Shown here: piece after piece, positions 1-5,990 of the stretch
Layout of the letters: the number at the start of each line of letters is the position of its first letter
Numbering within the stretch: position 1 is the first letter of the stretch
NCBI GenBank assembly: GCA_900541785.1
Contig: UQKY01000034.1
Span: 1 to 22,485 of the forward strand
Reading direction: 5' to 3'
Length of the DNA: 22,485 bases
DNA from: an uncultured Collinsella sp.
Lineage (GTDB): Bacteria > Actinomycetota > Coriobacteriia > Coriobacteriales > Coriobacteriaceae
The notes under the pieces: model-generated
Seen by the model: only the letters and a program-made list of their open reading frames with translations
The model's database searches: none
What the model was told of the DNA's origin: nothing
Position numbers and translations under genes: made by a program

Positions 1-1519
1 GGTGCTCGTCGTGGCTGATCAGTACGATGGTGCCGGGGAAGTTTTGCAGGGCGTTCTCGAGCATGTCCACCGAGTCGATATCCAGGTGGTTGGTGGGCTC
101 GTCCAGGCACAGGAGCGCCTCGGGGGCCACGAGCATCTTGGCCAGGGCCAGACGAGCCTTTTCGCCACCGGAGAGCACGCGTACCTGCTTTTCGATGGAA
201 TCGTTGTCGCTAAACAGGAAGGCTCCCAGCAGGCTGCGCTGCTGCGGCACGGTCCACTTAGGCGTGACGGTGTCGATTTCTTGCAGGACGGTGTTGGACT
301 CGGTCATGCCTTCGAGCGCGTGCTGGGCATAGTAGGCCACGCCCACGTTGGTGCCCAAGTCGCGGGTGCCAGTGGTGGGTGGCTCCAGGCCGGCGAGGAT
401 CTTCATGAGGGTGGACTTGCCGGCGCCGTTGGGGCCGACGAGTGCCACGTGCTCGCCACGGTAGAGCTTGAGGTCGATGTCGCTATAGATGTGCTTGTTG
501 CCGTAGGACTTGGATACGCCCTCGAGGCCCACGACCATGTCGCCGGAGCGCGGCGGGTCAGGGAACTTAAAGTCGATGTGCTTGTGGCCTTCGGGCAGGA
601 TGACGAGCTCCTTTTTGATCTGCTCGATCTTGCGGATGCGCTCCTGCGCCTGGGCGGCCTTGGTGGGCTTGTAGCGGAACTTGTCGACGAAGACCTGCAT
701 GTGGGCGATGTCGCGCTCCTGGGCGGCACGCTTGGCGCGCATCTGCTCTAGGTTGTCCTCGCGCTGCTTGAGGTAGCTGCTGTAGTTGCCGGTGTAGGTG
801 GTCACGCGGCGGTTCTCAAGCGCGGCGACGTGGTCGACGCAGGCGTCCATGAAGGCGCGGTCGTGGCTGACGATGAGGACGGCGCCGTCGTAGTTTGCGA
901 TAAAGCCGCGCAGCCACTGGACGCTTTCGAGATCCAGGTGGTTGGTGGGCTCGTCCAGAAGCAGCAGGTCGGGGTGGCGCAGGAAGAGCTTAGCCAGCGC
1001 GATGCGCATCTGCCAGCCGCCCGAGAACTCGGAACACGGGCGCTCAAAGTCGGTGACCTTAAAGCCGAGGCCGGACAGGATCTTGCGGGCGTTGCTCTCG
1101 AGCTCGTAGCCGCCCAGGTGCTCAAAGCGGTCCTGGACCTGTCCGTACTCGTTAAGAAGCGCGTCGACGTCCTTGCCCTGCTCGGAGAGCTCGGTGATTT
1201 GGGCCTGCAGCTCGTTGGCGCGCTCGCCCATGCGGCGAATTTCCTTGGCGGCCGCCATGACCTCGGCGAGGATGGTGGTGTCCTTGTGCTCCAGGTTGGT
1301 TTCCTGCTCTAGGTAGCCCACCTGGCAGTCCTTGGCATACTGGACCTGGCCGGCGTCGGGGCTATCGATGCCCATGATGATCTTGAGCATGGTGGTTTTG
1401 CCGGCGCCGTTGGGGCCCACGAGCGCAAAGCGCTCGCCGGGGTTGATCTGGAAGGACGCGCCGCTAAAGAGGACGCGCGCGCCGAAGCTTTTTTCGATCT
1501 TGTCGACCAGGAGGATCAT
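1..1519 (-). CDS. ABC-F family ATP-binding protein (partial, C-terminus beyond window)
   Basis: The frame runs from an ATG at 1519 to the left window edge without a stop, giving about 506 residues. It shows two ABC cassettes on one chain with no membrane segment. The first has Walker A GPNGAGKTT at residues 35-43, signature SGGWQ near 165 and LLDEPTNHLD near 190. The second has GPNGAGKST near 360, LSGGEKARLALA near 450 and LDEPTNHLD near 475. The linker between them is charged. This is the ABC-F layout; members act on ribosomes, in translation-factor or antibiotic-protection roles, rather than as transporters. An AAAGG Shine-Dalgarno sequence lies about 8 bases before the ATG. The gene follows the terminator of tRNA-Ala, so it probably has its own promoter in that short gap. 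The exact subfamily (Uup, YdiF or EttA type) cannot be fixed without the missing end. Confidence 0.93.
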   Translation of the reverse strand, partial: MILLVDKIEKSFGARVLFSGASFQINPGERFALVGPNGAGKTTMLKIIMGIDSPDAGQVQYAKDCQVGYLEQETNLEHKDTTILAEVMAAAKEIRRMGERANELQAQITELSEQGKDVDALLNEYGQVQDRFEHLGGYELESNARKILSGLGFKVTDFERPCSEFSGGWQMRIALAKLFLRHPDLLLLDEPTNHLDLESVQWLRGFIANYDGAVLIVSHDRAFMDACVDHVAALENRRVTTYTGNYSSYLKQREDNLEQMRAKRAAQERDIAHMQVFVDKFRYKPTKAAQAQERIRKIEQIKKELVILPEGHKHIDFKFPDPPRSGDMVVGLEGVSKSYGNKHIYSDIDLKLYRGEHVALVGPNGAGKSTLMKILAGLEPPTTGTRDLGTNVGVAYYAQHALEGMTESNTVLQEIDTVTPKWTVPQQRSLLGAFLFSDNDSIEKQVRVLSGGEKARLALAKMLVAPEALLCLDEPTNHLDIDSVDMLENALQNFPGTIVLISHDEH

Positions 1520-1550
1520 GGTGCCGCCTTTGACCTTGTGTGCCTATATG

Positions 1551-1578
1551 AAAAAAGGCCCCAACTTGCGTTGGAGCC
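1551..1578 (-). terminator. Intrinsic terminator after tRNA-Ala(GGC)
   Basis: Read on the minus strand, GGCTCCAAC and GTTGGGGCC form a 9-bp stem (one G-U pair) with a GCAA loop, followed at once by six Ts. It lies 17 bases after the tRNA discriminator base and before the ABC-F gene, so it should end the tRNA transcript. Confidence 0.9.
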
Positions 1579-1594
1579 TCATTCAATGCTCGGG

Positions 1595-1667
1595 TGGAGA
1601 CGAGGGGGATCGAACCCCTGACCTCTTGACTGCCAGTCAAGCGCTCTCCCAGCTGAGCTACGCCCCC
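1595..1667 (-). tRNA. tRNA-Ala, anticodon GGC
   Basis: A full cloverleaf can be drawn: acceptor GGGGGCG pairing with CGTCTCC, D stem GCTC/GAGC, anticodon stem CTTGA/TCAAG with loop CTGGCAG, and T stem AGGGG/CCCCT with TTCGATC. The loop gives anticodon GGC, and the acceptor stem has the G3-U70 pair that defines alanine tRNAs. The 3' CCA is not fully encoded: the discriminator A is followed by CCC. Promoter and terminator flank it. A near-identical copy closes the window at 22414-22485. Confidence 0.96.
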
Positions 1668-1679
1668 GTGCGAAGAAGT

Positions 1680-1708
1680 ACTATACGGGAACCCCCCCGC
1701 CGATGCAA
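1680..1708 (-). promoter_or_regulatory. Promoter of tRNA-Ala(GGC)
   Basis: On the minus strand a -35 box TTGCAT and a -10 box TATAGT are separated by exactly 17 bases. The -10 box ends 12 bases before the mature tRNA 5' end, a normal distance for a tRNA promoter. It matches the primary sigma factor consensus well. Confidence 0.8.
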
Positions 1709-1829
1709 GGACAATTTCGGAAAATCTTTCGGCGGCGGGGGCGAGGGGGCGCAGCCCGGCCGCGGACGCGGGCGCGGGAACGGGCCGCGAGGCCCCGCGA
1801 TGCCCTTTTCGCCCGCGGGGGCGCGCCCC

Positions 1830-1856
1830 GAGGGCGGCGGCGTTGCCGCCGCCCTC
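1830..1856. repeat. Perfect 12-bp GC-only-stem inverted repeat
   Basis: GAGGGCGGCGGC and GCCGCCGCCCTC are exact inverse complements separated by only GTT. The hairpin would be extremely stable on either strand. No T run follows on either side, so it is not a classical intrinsic terminator. It could still stop or slow transcription arriving from the gene ending at 2212. Confidence 0.75.
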
Positions 1857-1996
1857 CTCTCCGGCGCCCTTGGGACATCTCGAATCCCGCGGACCGCCGT
1901 TTCTCGCATCCGCGGCGCGGTCCGCCATCCGCCCAACGGCCATCCCGCCGGCACCGGGCCCATTATCGGGGCCAACCGCGCCCCCGCCCGCCCGGC

Positions 1997-2160
1997 GATC
2001 TCAAAACCATGCCGGTTTACGGGGCCAGGCCGGGAACCCCCGAGCATGCCGCAATCGGTAAAATCAAAACCGCAGGTAGACGACTTGCGAATTCCGCGAA
2101 ATGCAGGGTATGGACGTCCGGTCCGGATCCGGCCCCGTAATCCGGCATAGTTTTGAGATG
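1997..2160. repeat. MITE-like element: 30-base imperfect terminal inverted repeats
   Basis: The segment 1997-2026 and the reverse complement of 2131-2160 agree at 27 of 30 positions, counted by eye. They share the core GGCCCCGTAA and the end TTTTGAGAT. About 104 bases lie between the arms, with no reading frame of note. The overall length, long terminal inverted repeats and intergenic position resemble a miniature inverted-repeat element or a large palindromic intergenic repeat. No clear target-site duplication is visible. Confidence 0.55.
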
Positions 2161-2211
2161 ACACTAATTCACTGGCAGGCAAACAAGGTTGTTCTAGTAT
2201 CTCGTTGCCGG

Positions 2212-2781
2212 CTAATTCCCGATTTCCAACCAGTTGCACAAAACATTTGCTCGCAGTCGCGTCTCGGCGCGCTTCATTGCCTCAGATTTGGCTTTATATC
2301 GAATCCCCAAACGACTGCAGACGCTTTTGACTATGGTGTCTAGCTGCTTTTTGTCATTAAGCATATCGTGGGTTACCAGGAACACGTCGAAACCCATGCT
2401 CTGGAGCGCAGTCATACGTTCCGCATCGTGGTCAAGTACCGCGCCTGATCCATGGATGACTTCACCTTGAATCTCGATAATTACTGCCTTCATTAGCATT
2501 GGGTTTACAATCACGATGTCGCCGTAGCAGACCTTTTGACCTGCGATGCTTTGGGCTGCCTCGGATAGAGGGGTTAAATCGTTGAGGTACACGTATCTGA
2601 AACCTGAACCACCTAGACGTCGAGAACGACTTAGGAGCAGGACCCCCGCGACCTCGAGTGGAGAAGCAGCAATGCCGATAACCTGATGAGCGGCATCATA
2701 AAACTGCTTTCCCCACATTTGACTTTTGACCTTATCGGCGAATCGATGCAGGTCGCTCAGTTCGATAAGCGGCTTTCTCAT
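2212..2781 (-). CDS. Predicted PD-(D/E)xK-like endonuclease domain protein (C-terminal half of a split gene?)
   Basis: This 189-residue protein has no signal peptide or membrane segment. Its second half carries the pattern YGDIVIVNP, then AVIIEIQGEVIHG, then a conserved-looking R..AL..MGFDVFLVT. That layout (an Asp, then E-x-Q on the next strand, then a helix and a final strand) resembles small Vsr/DUF559-type nuclease folds. The ATG overlaps the stop of the upstream gene as ATGA and has no good ribosome binding site. It is therefore either translationally coupled or the tail of one longer protein. Its frame stays open upstream of the ATG for about 16 codons. From memory, similar proteins in Coriobacteriia are single chains combining both halves. 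Function is unproven; a role in defence or toxin-antitoxin biology is a guess. Confidence 0.6.
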   Translation of the reverse strand: MRKPLIELSDLHRFADKVKSQMWGKQFYDAAHQVIGIAASPLEVAGVLLLSRSRRLGGSGFRYVYLNDLTPLSEAAQSIAGQKVCYGDIVIVNPMLMKAVIIEIQGEVIHGSGAVLDHDAERMTALQSMGFDVFLVTHDMLNDKKQLDTIVKSVCSRLGIRYKAKSEAMKRAETRLRANVLCNWLEIGN

Positions 2782-3371
2782 CCAAAGAGAAGTGCCTTTG
2801 AGTTTTGTAATCTCTCTCTTCCATCCTCACGCTTTTTCGATTGGCCTTCATTATCTGGAGCCTTTACGGTTGCGCGGGCATAAACCCGTTTCCAAGGAAC
2901 CTCGTCTTCGCCTTCTCCAAGTTCGAACAAATCCTGCGTGCTGGAATTGCGATTCTCCTCTACCGCCATTTTTAGCTGCATTTCGGCAGCGGGAGCCGGC
3001 TCGAAAACAGAAAACCAGCCGCAAAGTTCGTACATAGCCAGTACGAGATCTATTTGGGACACAAAGCGCGTCATAGTAAATAACGTGTTAAGCGGATTGG
3101 TGACACTAAAGCCTAAATGAGTGTCGATTGTTGTGCCGGCATCCGATGCCCCTTCCCAGCGAATAGTGGAGCGCAATCCCGAGTGGTGATTACAACAACC
3201 TGGCGAAGCAACAGCGATAATCGGGGTCTTGAGGACGTCGGTTACGAAAGGGGCTTGGGAGAGAGCTCGCCAGCCTTCTTCTGAGTTGGGCAGGCGCGGG
3301 TAGAGGTCGCGCACCTGCGGTGGGCAGCGCCAGTAACGGAATGCGGTGTTTGCGCAGACGATATCGTCCAT
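2778..3371 (-). CDS. Hypothetical protein, N-terminal partner of the nuclease-like protein
   Basis: I start it at the ATG at 3371, because AGGGGAGG sits four bases before it. The frame stays open a further 8 codons upstream, to 3395, without a comparable site. The 197-residue product begins with TAFRYWRCPPQVRDLYP, a start I associate with a large uncharacterised family in Coriobacteriia. The middle contains hydrophobic helices (PLNTLFTMTRFVSQIDLVLAMYELCG cut short here, near residues 90-115). The end is charged and low in complexity. In my recollection, full-length relatives continue into a nuclease-like C-terminal domain, which here sits in the next gene in a different frame. A short CT tract at 2812-2819 lies where a frame slip could join them. 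No function can be assigned from sequence alone. Confidence 0.6.
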   Translation of the reverse strand: MDDIVCANTAFRYWRCPPQVRDLYPRLPNSEEGWRALSQAPFVTDVLKTPIIAVASPGCCNHHSGLRSTIRWEGASDAGTTIDTHLGFSVTNPLNTLFTMTRFVSQIDLVLAMYELCGWFSVFEPAPAAEMQLKMAVEENRNSSTQDLFELGEGEDEVPWKRVYARATVKAPDNEGQSKKREDGRERLQNSKALLFG

Positions 3372-3717
3372 GTGGCCTCCCCTGGTATCGGCCATAGGCC
3401 GTACGGATTGCGGGCAAGGCGATTATCTACGGGGCCGTCATGCGGGTAAGTACCGGAAGCAAACCAAATGCTGACCAAAAGCTTGACGAGTTCCGCCGAA
3501 AAACCGTCGTACTCTACAAATCCGCTGGTAGCCGTTCTGGACATGTGGTCCCTGTCTCCACATTTGCGCGCGGATCACATGGGGAATTCAATGAAAATAC
3601 GCATGCGTTTTATACAAAACGTGCAATGACGTCAGCAAAAAAGGTTGTGATAAAAAATTACGCCTTAGACGACTTCGATTCGTTTTTGGTGTCAGATTTG
3701 GTGTCACCCTTGGTGTC
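3372..3717. other. Intergenic region: leader of the split gene and a triple repeat
   Basis: About 345 bases hold no convincing gene. On the minus strand a promoter-like pair TTGCTG (3638-3633) and TATAAA (3614-3609), 18 bases apart, could serve the nuclease-like pair with a long leader. A TGACGTCA palindrome spans 3627-3634. Three copies of TTGGTGTCA lie at 3686-3718. Small open frames on both strands look like noise. Confidence 0.45.
3609..3638 (-). promoter_or_regulatory. Candidate promoter for the split nuclease-like gene
   Basis: TTGCTG and TATAAA on the minus strand are 18 bases apart. The -10 box matches the consensus at five of six positions; the -35 box matches only its first three. 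The implied leader is about 230 bases. A TGACGTCA palindrome overlaps the -35 box, which would suit a repressor site. Confidence 0.35.
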
Positions 3718-3718
3718 A
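3686..3718. repeat. Three copies of TTGGTGTCA with a 12-base period
   Basis: TTGGTGTCA occurs at 3686-3694, 3698-3706 and 3710-3718, separated by GAT and CCC. On the minus strand it reads TGACACCAA, and in one frame it gives repeating Asp-Thr-Lys before a stop. It lies just beyond the tRNA-Val terminator, a common place for integration leftovers. It may be an iteron-like binding site or a scrap of a gene end. Confidence 0.6.
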
Positions 3719-3753
3719 AAAAGAAAAAGGCCAGAGGCTTAATACCTCTGACC
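3718..3753 (-). terminator. Intrinsic terminator after tRNA-Val(CAC)
   Basis: On the minus strand GGTCAGAGG and CCTCTGGCC form a 9-bp stem (one G-U pair) with a 7-base loop. It is followed by TTTTTCTTTTT. It starts 11 bases after the CCA end of the tRNA. Confidence 0.92.
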
Positions 3754-3764
3754 TGCGCTTTTGA

Positions 3765-3839
3765 TGGTGGGCGATACAAGATTCGAACTTGTGACCCCAT
3801 CCGTGTGAAGGATATGCTCTACCCCTGAGCCAATCGCCC
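3765..3839 (-). tRNA. tRNA-Val, anticodon CAC
   Basis: The cloverleaf has acceptor GGGCGAT pairing with ATCGCCC, D stem GCTC/GAGC, anticodon stem TATCC/GGATG (outer T-G pair) with loop TTCACAC, and T stem ACAAG/CTTGT with TTCGAAT. The anticodon CAC reads GUG, so it is a valine tRNA. The 3' CCA is encoded (3765-3767). The length is 75 bases with CCA. Confidence 0.96.
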
Positions 3840-3859
3840 GTCGCCTTTCGGCAAAAGAG

Positions 3860-3889
3860 ATACTAACATAGCCGCGCGTGGTTTACCAA
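3860..3889 (-). promoter_or_regulatory. Promoter of tRNA-Val(CAC)
   Basis: On the minus strand TTGGTA and TAGTAT lie 18 bases apart. The -10 box ends about 20 bases before the tRNA 5' end. Each box matches the consensus at four of six positions. Confidence 0.5.
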
Positions 3890-3977
3890 GAACTTTTTGC
3901 CCTCGATTTTAAATTCGTGGGTGCCAGTCAAGCAAAAGTGACAAAAGCAATCGGCAAACTAGCAGCTAAACCAGCAT

Positions 3978-4766
3978 TTACCGCTTTATCCACGAAGTCT
4001 CGGGACGGCAAATGAGTCGCGCGTTGTTGTAGGCCATGTCGAGCGTGAGGCAGGTGCGCGCGGCGTAGAAACCGTCTTCGCGCTGGATGGTCAGTGCCAG
4101 TTCGGGCTTGTCGCCGGTCAGACACAGCGGCAACAGCAGCTGGATCCGGCCTCCGTAGAACTGCGGCACGGCGAGCGTGTAGTTGGCGGCGGCGCGGCGC
4201 GCTGCCTCGCCGACGGCCCCCTCAAAAGCGCGGCGCAGCAGCAGCGAGTTGCCCTCCCCCATCAGGCTGGCGGGGATACGCGTAAGGTTTTCCTCGTCGC
4301 CCAAAATGTGGTCGATGTTGGAGCGGATGGGCAGGCGGTAGTCAAAGACCAGCTCGGAGGGGTCCTCGGCAAAGCGCACGCGGCATGGCAGGTACTCAAA
4401 CGAGACCAGCATGGGGTCGCTTTCCTTAAAGAAGCCCTTCAAAAACCAGCGCTGGCGCGCGTCGGGCTTGGTGTTGGGCTCAAACAGGCCGTAGATGGTC
4501 TCGTAACGGCGCGTGTACAGGCCGGTGTTGAACAGGCAGCGGTCGTCGTCGAACACCAGCGGCAGGTTGGACGGCGCGGTCTGGTCCACGTCGCGCTCGG
4601 TCAAAAACACCGCGCGGCTAAACGAAAACGACAGGTAGTTTTTGAGGATGCGGTTGCCGGGACCCCAGTCCTCGGGGTCGGCGAGGTCGACCAGGCGGTC
4701 GTAGCAGGGCTCGGGGCAAAACGCAAAGTCGTACACATTGCTGCACAGGGTGCCGGGGATTTCCAT
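3978..4766 (-). CDS. DUF3825-like protein
   Basis: The ATG at 4766 is chosen because GGAAG precedes it by four bases; a TTG five codons upstream lacks such a site. The 262-residue product is soluble in appearance. Its C-terminal third contains the run QFYGGRIQLLLPLCL, then ALTIQRED, then TCLTLDMAYNNARLI ending in RPETSW, which I recognise as the DUF3825 signature. That domain is uncharacterised. From memory it occurs with RNA-binding modules such as OST-HTH/LOTUS in other bacteria, but no such module is present here. The earlier part has WFLKGFFKESDP and a LPCRVRFAEDP stretch, typical of full-length members. It stands alone between tRNA-Val and the MNT/RelB remnant region and may have its own promoter. 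Function unknown. Confidence 0.65.
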   Translation of the reverse strand: MEIPGTLCSNVYDFAFCPEPCYDRLVDLADPEDWGPGNRILKNYLSFSFSRAVFLTERDVDQTAPSNLPLVFDDDRCLFNTGLYTRRYETIYGLFEPNTKPDARQRWFLKGFFKESDPMLVSFEYLPCRVRFAEDPSELVFDYRLPIRSNIDHILGDEENLTRIPASLMGEGNSLLLRRAFEGAVGEAARRAAANYTLAVPQFYGGRIQLLLPLCLTGDKPELALTIQREDGFYAARTCLTLDMAYNNARLICRPETSWIKR

Positions 4767-4955
4767 ATGGCTTCCAATCAAGATAATGGCAGGCGTGCGG
4801 ATGCTTAGATTCTATACGTGCGATGCAATACCGGGGCGCACAACAAAGTGGCACTAGGAGTCGTACTCCAGAGCAATCGGTTGCCAGACGAGGTATTCGA
4901 TAGTGCAGTCCAGGGTATTTGCGAGCGCCAATTAAACCCGCACGATAAACAGTCA

Positions 4956-5126
4956 TCACTCGTTGGCTGGCCGTGAGTGAGGGGCCTTTAGAGCTGCTTT
5001 GATAAGATCAGCACCGTTGTCGAAGCGACCGTACTCCCCCGTCGCAAAGAATGCATCACCTTCGTGAATGGCCTCGAGGGTCTCCGTGTTGGGTTCTTTG
5101 GAAGGAATAGGTTGAGGCTGGTATTC
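4956..5126 (-). pseudogene. RelB/DinJ-type antitoxin C-terminal remnant
   Basis: In the frame of the MNT gene just upstream, after its TAA stop at 5147-5145, the sequence reads on without a start. It contains PIPSKEPNTETLEAIHEGD, then YGRFDNGADLIKAAL, and stops with TGA at 4958-4956. The P-N-x-E-T-x-x-A-I-x-E-G pattern followed by a short F/Y-x-s-x-x-x-L helix is the typical C-terminal half of RelB/DinJ antitoxins, the part that wraps the toxin. The DNA-binding N-terminal half and the start codon are absent, as is any RelE/YafQ toxin gene. It is best read as debris from a deletion that joined an MNT gene to the tail of another toxin-antitoxin locus. Confidence 0.6.
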
Positions 5127-5144
5127 GCAAGCTCCTCGTCCTGC

Positions 5145-5444
5145 TTACAGCGCTTCATAGACACGCACCTCATCTTGCTCGAAGCTTTTGCGGAAAGCCG
5201 GGCGCATGTACTCTGGTGGGTTGGTGACGATATCAACTTTTCGCCCAAGTTCATTCTCGAGCTCATGGGAGAGTTCGTATAGCGCGCCGAACGTCATGGT
5301 GTTGCCGCAGACTAGGCGCAAGTCAATATCGCTATCACGCGTTTGCTCGCCTCGGGCAAACGAACCAAATAAATATGCTTCGCTGACGTCGTATTGAGCC
5401 AGCACGCAGGAGGCGGCAGCAGATATGTCGGTAGGTGAAATCAT
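5145..5444 (-). CDS. MNT-type minimal nucleotidyltransferase (antitoxin-like)
   Basis: The 99-residue protein carries the nucleotidyltransferase motif GSFARGEQTRDSDIDLRLV at about residues 27-45, that is G-S followed by D-x-D, and a later KVDIVTNP giving the third acidic residue. This is the minimal MNT fold, as in MntA antitoxins that AMPylate and silence a HEPN RNase toxin. The HEPN partner normally lies next to it, but none is present: a RelB remnant follows instead. The ATG at 5444 lacks a clear Shine-Dalgarno sequence and sits 28 bases after the small gene at 5473-5751, so they may be co-transcribed. The active-site residues look intact, so the protein may still be active or serve as an orphan antitoxin. 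Confidence 0.85.
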   Translation of the reverse strand: MISPTDISAAASCVLAQYDVSEAYLFGSFARGEQTRDSDIDLRLVCGNTMTFGALYELSHELENELGRKVDIVTNPPEYMRPAFRKSFEQDEVRVYEAL

Positions 5445-5472
5445 GGGTTATTTGCCGTTCAACAGTAAAACG

Positions 5473-5751
5473 TCAGAGGGCCAGCGCCGAAACCGCCGGT
5501 CCGGCTTTTTGGCGTTCGGCGAGCTCGAAGATAAACGGGGCGTTTGATCTAACAAATTCAGTCAAGAAATTGAGGTCATCAGCAGTAAATCCTTCGACGT
5601 TGAACCATTTGACTGCAGGCAAGAAGCATTCCGCATGGTCAAAGCCAAAGTCAACCGGGCGCTCGACGGCCACGCGAACGGTTCCGTCTTCTCTTTTCTC
5701 TGAGTAGGCAAATTGGGTGCCATCATCAAGCTGAACATAGCTCCAAAACAT
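5473..5751 (-). CDS. Small hypothetical protein (92 aa)
   Basis: A perfect AAGGAGG five bases before the ATG at 5751 fixes this start. The frame is open far upstream to 5997, but that part has no start site of quality. The product begins MFWSYVQLDDGTQFAYSE and contains TVRVAVERPVDFGFDHAEC and a helix LNFLTEFVRSNAPFIFELAE. It is acidic and soluble, with no membrane segment. I cannot name a family. Its position directly before the MNT gene, with a 28-base gap, suggests co-transcription and possibly a link to the toxin-antitoxin locus, but nothing in the protein shows that. Confidence 0.7.
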   Translation of the reverse strand: MFWSYVQLDDGTQFAYSEKREDGTVRVAVERPVDFGFDHAECFLPAVKWFNVEGFTADDLNFLTEFVRSNAPFIFELAERQKAGPAVSALAL

Positions 5752-5990
5752 GACTACCTCCTTAGTGGTTATATTCGAGTATAAGGAGCAGTCTAGACGT
5801 AACGCGGCGTGAATTAAATTATTCCTATAAGACACGAACTCTGAAAGCTGGCTTTGTCCAGAAGTGGTGGGGGCCGAGTTCTGCCGACCAGACCCCGGTT
5901 TTGCGCTTTCGCGACCTGCAGTTTTATTAACAGAATTTGGCTTACGCTCGGCGGGCTCCGGTTTTCCCGCACATCCAGAAATCGGGAGCA

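Larger units (their letters stand above)
1709..2211. other. Very GC-rich intergenic region with repeats, no convincing gene
   Basis: About 500 bases separate the tRNA-Ala promoter from the end of the nuclease-like gene. Frames are open on both strands, but only because stop codons are rare in such GC-rich DNA. Their products are runs of Pro, Arg, Ala and Gly with no domain. The region holds a perfect 12-bp hairpin (1830-1856) and a pair of 30-base imperfect inverted repeats (1997-2160), listed separately. Near 2165 the composition drops to ordinary levels. Confidence 0.6.

Noticed and set aside
2..1312. Plus-strand frames opposite the ABC-F gene
   Set aside because: The minus-strand frame contains both complete ABC cassettes; the plus frames are shadows.
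1332..2239. Overlapping open frames on both strands through tRNA-Ala and the GC-rich intergenic region
   Set aside because: They run across a tRNA gene and its terminator and promoter, and encode low-complexity Pro/Arg/Ala stretches.
3242..3742. Small frames of about 100 codons on both strands between the split gene and tRNA-Val
   Set aside because: No family resemblance; one overlaps the split gene out of frame and the other crosses the tRNA-Val terminator.
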